A DNA stretch of 9,808 nt from Actinomycetales bacterium UBA1416 (GTDB taxonomy: Bacteria > Actinomycetota > Actinomycetes > Actinomycetales > Actinomycetaceae), in NCBI GenBank assembly GCA_002304945.1, contig DBPQ01000147.1:1-9808 (forward strand), in the 5' to 3' direction. A model generated the notes under the pieces. The model had not been told where the DNA came from. It saw nothing but the letters and a program-made list of their open reading frames with translations, and did not search any database. This document shows, in pieces, positions 6,154 through 9,808 of the stretch (positions are counted from its first letter, which is position 1; the number at the start of each line of letters is the position of its first letter). The position numbers and the translations under genes were made by a program.

Positions 6154-7092
6154 TCAGTAGTGGTACGGGAAGCGGCTCCACTCCGGGGAGCGCCGCTCCA
6201 GGAAGGCATCCCGGCCCTCCACGGCCTCGTCCGTCATGTACGCCAGGCGGGTGGCCTCCCCGGCGAAGACCTGCTGGCCGGCCAGCCCGTCATCGGCGAG
6301 GTTGAAGGCGAACTTCAGCATCCGGATCGCCTGGGGTGACTTCGTGGAGATGATCCGGGCGTACTCCAGCGCCAGGTTCTCGATCTCCCCGTGGTCGGCC
6401 ACCTCGTTCACCACGCCCCACCGCTCGGCGTCCTCCGCCGAGTACTCGCGCGCCAGCAGGAAGATCTCGCGGGCCCGCTTGTCCCCCGCCTGCCGGGCGA
6501 GCAGTGCGGAGCCGTACCCGGCATCGAAGGACCCCACGTTGGCGTCCGTCTGCATGAACCGGGCGTGCTGCCGGGAGGCGATGGACAGATCGCACACCAC
6601 GTTCAGCGAGTGGCCACCCCCGGCCGCCCAGCCGCTCACCACGCCCACCACCACCTTGGGCATGGTGCGGATGAGGCGCTGCACCTCCAGGATGTGGAGC
6701 CGTCCGGCACGCGCCGGGTCGATCTGCTCGCGCCGCTGTTCCCGGCCGGCCTCGTCGTCCGCGCCGTCCACCTCGTAGCGGTAACCGTCACGCCCCCGGA
6801 TCCGCTGGTCCCCGCCCGAGCAGAACGCCCACCCGCCGTCCTTCGGGGAGGGCCCGTTGCCGGTGAGGATCACGGTGCCCACGTCGGACGTCATCCGGGC
6901 GTGATCGAGGGCGCGGTAGAGCTCGTCCACGGTGTGGGGCCGGAACGCGTTGCGGACCTCGGGCCGGTCGAAGGCGACGCGGACGGCGGGGAGGTCACGG
7001 CCGTCGTCGGCGATCGCGCGGTGGTAGGTGATGTCCGTGAGGGCGAACCCCGCGACGGTGCGCCAGCGGGTGGGATCGAACGGGTTGTCCAT
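6154..7092 (-). CDS. menB: 1,4-dihydroxy-2-naphthoyl-CoA synthase (MenB)
   Basis: MenB closes the second ring of menaquinone by converting o-succinylbenzoyl-CoA to DHNA-CoA in the cytoplasm. The 312-residue protein is a crotonase-fold enzyme of the normal length. Visible motifs are RPEVRNAFRP (43-52), the oxyanion-hole region AFCSGGDQRIRGRDGY (89-104), VVSGWAAGGGHSLNVVCDLS (151-170), QTDANVGSFDAGYGS (181-195) and LAYMTDEAVEGRDAF (283-297). The catalytic residues correspond to D190 and Y285. Residue 183 is Asp, where bicarbonate-dependent enzymes such as that of E. coli have Gly, so this should be the bicarbonate-independent type. The start ATG sits seven bases after a TATCGT -10 box, implying a leaderless mRNA. 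It is divergent from menF-menC-menD and converges on the lipoprotein gene with a 20-bp gap and no visible terminator. Confidence 0.97.
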   Translation of the reverse strand: MDNPFDPTRWRTVAGFALTDITYHRAIADDGRDLPAVRVAFDRPEVRNAFRPHTVDELYRALDHARMTSDVGTVILTGNGPSPKDGGWAFCSGGDQRIRGRDGYRYEVDGADDEAGREQRREQIDPARAGRLHILEVQRLIRTMPKVVVGVVSGWAAGGGHSLNVVCDLSIASRQHARFMQTDANVGSFDAGYGSALLARQAGDKRAREIFLLAREYSAEDAERWGVVNEVADHGEIENLALEYARIISTKSPQAIRMLKFAFNLADDGLAGQQVFAGEATRLAYMTDEAVEGRDAFLERRSPEWSRFPYHY

Positions 7093-7098
7093 GCGGCC

Positions 7099-7104
7099 AC
7101 GATA
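7099..7104 (-). promoter_or_regulatory. -10 box of menB, leaderless
   Basis: TATCGT on the - strand is followed by six bases and then the menB ATG. The usual distance from -10 to transcription start therefore places +1 on the A of the ATG. There is no ribosome binding site in the gap. The -35 (around 7122-7127, CCGACC on the - strand) is poor. Confidence 0.55.
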
Positions 7105-7128
7105 TCGGCGGGCCCCGAGGTGGTCGGG

Positions 7129-7134
7129 TAATCT
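7129..7134 (+). promoter_or_regulatory. -10 box of menF, leaderless or nearly so
   Basis: TAATCT is a good TANNNT box. Transcription would start near 7141-7143, right at the GTG at 7143. There is no ribosome binding site. The box overlaps the TTG at 7134, which argues against that codon as the start. The -35 is not recognisable. Confidence 0.5.
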
Positions 7135-7142
7135 TGCCCATT

Positions 7143-8345
7143 GTGCTGCCCACCGACGACGTGCTCCTCGCCATCCGCGAGCCGCTGACCACGTCGTTGC
7201 GCCGGGGCACCCCGCTCGTGTGGGCGTCCGGGGACGGGCGCGAGCGCCGCGCCCTCCTCGGCTGGGGCGAGCGCTTCCGAGTCACGGCCCGCGGGCCGGA
7301 GCGGTTCGCCGCGCTCTCGGCCGCCTTCCGGGAGCACGTGGCGGCCACCCGGGCGGACGGCGGCCCCGCCCCGCTCGCGTTCGTCACCGTGACGTTCTCC
7401 CCGGACTCGGCGACCGACTCCGTCCTCGTGGTGCCGGACGTGGTGGGCCGCTGGCACAGCGGCCAGCTGGAGCTCCCCGCCGCCGGCGTCCCGGAGCCCT
7501 CGGAGCCGGCCGAGTTCGAGGAGCTCGACTTCCGGGCGGGCAGCCTCACCCGCGAGCAGTACCGCCGCGCCGTCGCCCGCGCCGTCGGCCTGATCGCCGA
7601 CGGCGAGGTGGAGAAGATCGTGCTGGCACGGGACCTCGAGGCCGTCGCCACCCACCCCATCGACCTGCCCGCGGTGCTCGCCCGCCTCCAGTACGCCAAC
7701 CCCGAGTCGTGGACCTTCCACGTCGACGGCATGTTCGGCTCGAGCCCCGAGCTCCTCGCCGCGGTGCACGGCCGCTCCGTGTACTCCCGGGTGCTCGCCG
7801 GCTCCGCGCCGGTGACGGGGCGGCCCGACGCGGACGCCGCCGCCGCCTCCGACCTGATGGGCAGCGGGAAGGACCACGCGGAGCACGCCTACGCCGCCCG
7901 GTCCGTCGCGGACCGCCTCGCCAGCGTGGCGGAGGTCCGGGCCGGGGAGCCGGAGGTGCTGCGGCTGCCCACGATCATGCACCTGTCCACCGAGGTGACC
8001 GGCACCCTGACCCAGGACCTCTCGGCCCTCGACGTCGCCGCACTCGTCCACCCCTCGGCCGCGGTGTGCGGCACGCCCACCGAGCGGGCGCGCGACCTCA
8101 TCGCCGAACTCGAGGGCCTCGACCGTGGCCGCTACGCCGGGCCGGTCGGCTGGGTGGACGCCGAGGGCAACGGGCAGTTCGCGATCGCGCTGCGCTCCGG
8201 GCAGCTCGCCGCCGACGGGTGCTCCGTGCGCCTCTTCGCGGGCGGGGGCATCGTGGACGGCTCGATCCCCAACGAGGAGCTCGCCGAGACCGCTCAGAAG
8301 TTCCTCCCCATGTACCAGGCCCTCTCCCCGGTGGCGCGCCCGTGA
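7143..8345 (+). CDS. menF: Isochorismate synthase (MenF type)
   Basis: It converts chorismate to isochorismate, the first committed step of menaquinone synthesis. From the GTG the protein has 400 residues. An N-terminal variable part is followed by the chorismate-binding domain (about 125-400). Motifs include EKIVLARDLE, with the general-base Lys at 158, then FGSSPELL, LAGSAPVTG, SGKDHAEHAYAARSV, HLSTEVTGTL, HPSAAVCGTPT, YAGPVGWVDAEGNGQFAIALRS and the metal-site stretch GGGIVDGSIPNEELAET near the C-terminus. The general-base Lys separates isochorismate synthases from anthranilate synthases, and the men neighbours settle the role. A TTG at 7134 would add three residues but lies in the -10 box. 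The stop overlaps the menC start (GTGA). An EntC/DhbC siderophore role is unlikely here. Confidence 0.93.
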   Translation: MLPTDDVLLAIREPLTTSLRRGTPLVWASGDGRERRALLGWGERFRVTARGPERFAALSAAFREHVAATRADGGPAPLAFVTVTFSPDSATDSVLVVPDVVGRWHSGQLELPAAGVPEPSEPAEFEELDFRAGSLTREQYRRAVARAVGLIADGEVEKIVLARDLEAVATHPIDLPAVLARLQYANPESWTFHVDGMFGSSPELLAAVHGRSVYSRVLAGSAPVTGRPDADAAAASDLMGSGKDHAEHAYAARSVADRLASVAEVRAGEPEVLRLPTIMHLSTEVTGTLTQDLSALDVAALVHPSAAVCGTPTERARDLIAELEGLDRGRYAGPVGWVDAEGNGQFAIALRSGQLAADGCSVRLFAGGGIVDGSIPNEELAETAQKFLPMYQALSPVARP

Positions 8346-9295
8346 ACCTCGCCTGGTCGAGCCCACTGCGCGCCCGCTTCCGCTCCCTGGACGCGCGCGA
8401 CGGACTGCTCCTGCGCGGCCCCGCCGGGTGGGCGGAGTTCTCGCCCTTCTGGGAGTACGACGACGAGGTCGCCGTCCCGTGGCTCCGTGCCGCACTCGAG
8501 GCGGCCACCGAGGGCTTCCCGGCGCCGCTTCGCGACCGCGTGCCCGTCAACGTCACCATTCCCGCGGTGGGCCCGGAACTGGCGGCCCGGCTGGTGCGGG
8601 ACTCCCGCGGCTGCACCACCGCCAAGGTGAAGGTCGCCGAGCCCGGGCAGGGACTCGAGGACGAGGTCGAGCGCCTCGCCGCCGTCCGGTCGGCCCTCGG
8701 GCCCACCGGCCAGATCCGCATCGACGCCAACGGGGCGTGGACCGCCGCCGAGGCCGTCTCCGTCCTGCCCGTCCTCGACCGCGCCGCCGGGGGACTCCAG
8801 TACGCCGAGCAGCCCTGCCGTACCGTCGCCGAGCTCGCCGAGGTGCGCCGCCGCGTGGCCGTGCCCATCGCGGCCGACGAGTCCATCCGCCGCGCCGCCG
8901 ACCCGTTCGCGGTGAAGCGGGCCGGGGCCGCGGACGTCGTCGTCCTCAAGGTCCAGCCGCTCGGCGGGGTGCGCGCCTGCCTCGAGCTCGCCGCGGAGCT
9001 CGACATGCCCGTGGTGGTGTCCTCCGCGCTGGAGAGCTCGGTCGGCATCGCGATGGGCGTGGCCCTCGCGGCCGCCCTGCCGGACCACGGGCTGGCGAGC
9101 GGGCTCGCCACCGTCCAGCTGCTCGAGCGGGACGTCAGCGCCGCGCCCCTCCTCCCCGAGGACGGCCACCTCCCGGTGCGCCCGGCGGAGCCCGACGCCG
9201 CCGCCGAGGTGGAGCCGGAACTGACGGCGCGGTGGCGCGCCCGGCTCGAGGCCGTGGCACTCCGGGGAGGCCTGGACCTCGGGGTGCTGGGGTGA
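8342..9295 (+). CDS. menC: o-Succinylbenzoate synthase (MenC)
   Basis: A member of the enolase superfamily that dehydrates SHCHC to o-succinylbenzoate. The 317-residue protein shows the full catalytic set: the KxK motif AKVKVAE (K95, K97), metal ligands D128 in RIDANGAW, E156 in YAEQP and D179 in IAADES, and the second base K203 in VLKVQPLGG. SSALESSVGIAMGVALAAALP (227-247) closes the barrel. The length is normal for the compact actinobacterial type. The start is the GTG that overlaps the menF stop, and the reading frame is open far upstream but MenC similarity begins only here. There is no clear ribosome binding site, so translation probably depends on coupling to menF. It overlaps menD by four bases. 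Confidence 0.95.
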   Translation: MNLAWSSPLRARFRSLDARDGLLLRGPAGWAEFSPFWEYDDEVAVPWLRAALEAATEGFPAPLRDRVPVNVTIPAVGPELAARLVRDSRGCTTAKVKVAEPGQGLEDEVERLAAVRSALGPTGQIRIDANGAWTAAEAVSVLPVLDRAAGGLQYAEQPCRTVAELAEVRRRVAVPIAADESIRRAADPFAVKRAGAADVVVLKVQPLGGVRACLELAAELDMPVVVSSALESSVGIAMGVALAAALPDHGLASGLATVQLLERDVSAAPLLPEDGHLPVRPAEPDAAAEVEPELTARWRARLEAVALRGGLDLGVLG

Positions 9296-9808
9296 CCTCC
9301 GCGGCCGTCGCGCGCGAGGCCGTCACGCAGCTCGCCGCCGCCGGGGTGCGGGACGTCGTACTGGCGCCGGGGTCCCGCTCCGCGCCGCTCGCCTACGCGC
9401 TCGCCGCCGCCGAACGGGCCGGGTGGCTCACCGTGCACGTCCGGGTGGACGAGCGCACGGCCGGCTTCCTCGCCCTGGGCCTGGCCAGGGCGCACGCGCT
9501 CGCCGGGCGGGCCCGGCCGGTCGCCGTCGTCACCACGTCCGGCACCGCCGTCGCCAACCTCCACCCCGCCGTCCTCGAGGCGTCCCACAGCGGCATCCCG
9601 CTCGTCGTCGTCTCGGCGGACCGGCCCCACGAGCTGCGGGGCACCGGTGCGAACCAGACCACCGCGCAGGTGGGGATCTTCGGCGGTGCGGTCCGCGCCG
9701 CGCTCGACCTGCCCGCCGGCGTCGACCCCGCGGCCGTGCGCGGCCACGTCACCCGGCTGATCGCGGCCGCGCTCGGCACGCTGAGCCGCGACCCGGGGCC
9801 GGCGCACG
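9292..9808 (+). CDS. menD: SEPHCHC synthase MenD, N-terminal part (C-terminus beyond the right edge)
   Basis: MenD is a thiamine-diphosphate enzyme that adds the 2-oxoglutarate-derived succinyl semialdehyde unit to isochorismate. The visible 172 residues cover the N-terminal pyrimidine-binding domain: VVLAPGSRSAPLAYAL (22-37), VDERTAGFLALGLA (52-65) with the catalytic Glu54 that activates the cofactor, VVTTSGTAVANLHPAVLEA (79-97) and VVSADRPHELRGTGANQTT (106-124). These are diagnostic for MenD. The start is the GTG overlapping the menC stop (GTGA), and there is no strong ribosome binding site, so coupling is likely. The family normally reaches about 550-600 residues, so roughly two thirds is missing. 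Confidence 0.95.
   Translation, partial: MTSAAVAREAVTQLAAAGVRDVVLAPGSRSAPLAYALAAAERAGWLTVHVRVDERTAGFLALGLARAHALAGRARPVAVVTTSGTAVANLHPAVLEASHSGIPLVVVSADRPHELRGTGANQTTAQVGIFGGAVRAALDLPAGVDPAAVRGHVTRLIAAALGTLSRDPGPAH

Noticed and set aside
4859..6181. Long - strand frame opposite tetR and the lipoprotein gene
   Set aside because: Shadow frame. The + strand has a lipobox, DUF3048 motifs and proper starts.
4879..6339. Long + strand frame overlapping tetR, the lipoprotein gene and the end of menB
   Set aside because: It is out of frame with the recognised proteins and crosses the convergent junction, with biased composition only.
7028..8341. Upstream open extension of the menC frame
   Set aside because: The frame is open by chance across menF. 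MenC similarity begins at the GTG at 8342, right at the menF stop.
6891..8495. Long - strand frame opposite menF
   Set aside because: Shadow of menF codons; its end overlaps menB in another frame.
8098..9807. Long - strand frame opposite menC and menD
   Set aside because: Shadow frame with no motif. The + strand shows all MenC and MenD catalytic residues.

Overview
The window reads as chromosomal DNA from a high-GC actinobacterium. Third codon positions are almost all G or C, GTG starts are common, several -10 boxes of the TANNNT type sit right next to start codons (leaderless transcripts), and menaquinone genes are present. A member of the Micrococcales is my best guess, but that is inference. 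The DNA is almost fully coding. Two genes run off the window: a YhgE/Pip protein on the left and menD on the right.

Left half (1-5087), an envelope export locus. A TetR-type repressor gene (+ strand) is divergent from a - strand operon of an MMPL (RND-superfamily) transporter and a YhgE/Pip membrane protein, joined by an ATGA overlap. The 88-bp gap between tetR and mmpL holds three tandem 16-bp operators of the form GATAC-N6-GTAT(C/T), spaced exactly 17 bp apart. The third lies between the -10 and -35 regions of tetR. The MMPL protein carries a C-terminal extension of about 144 residues that looks like a shrunken, probably inactive ABC ATPase domain. Its partner YhgE shows 26 perfect xxxLxxG-type heptads in two blocks within the part visible. 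Together they suggest a TetR-controlled exporter that mixes RND, ABC-like and YhgE/Pip parts.

Middle (5084-6133). A DUF3048 (YerB-like) lipoprotein gene overlaps the end of tetR by four bases. It may also have its own promoter inside tetR. Its mature N-terminus is a Pro-Thr linker, followed by the DUF3048 domain.

Right half (6154-9808), menaquinone biosynthesis. menB (- strand) is divergent from menF-menC-menD (+ strand), which are chained by GTGA overlaps. The steps are chorismate to isochorismate (MenF), to SEPHCHC (MenD), o-succinylbenzoate formation (MenC), and ring closure to DHNA-CoA (MenB). menH and menE are not visible and may lie beyond the right edge. The 50-bp menB/menF gap holds a -10 box for each direction. 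menB and the lipoprotein gene converge with 20 bp between them (6134-6153), and I see no terminator hairpin there.
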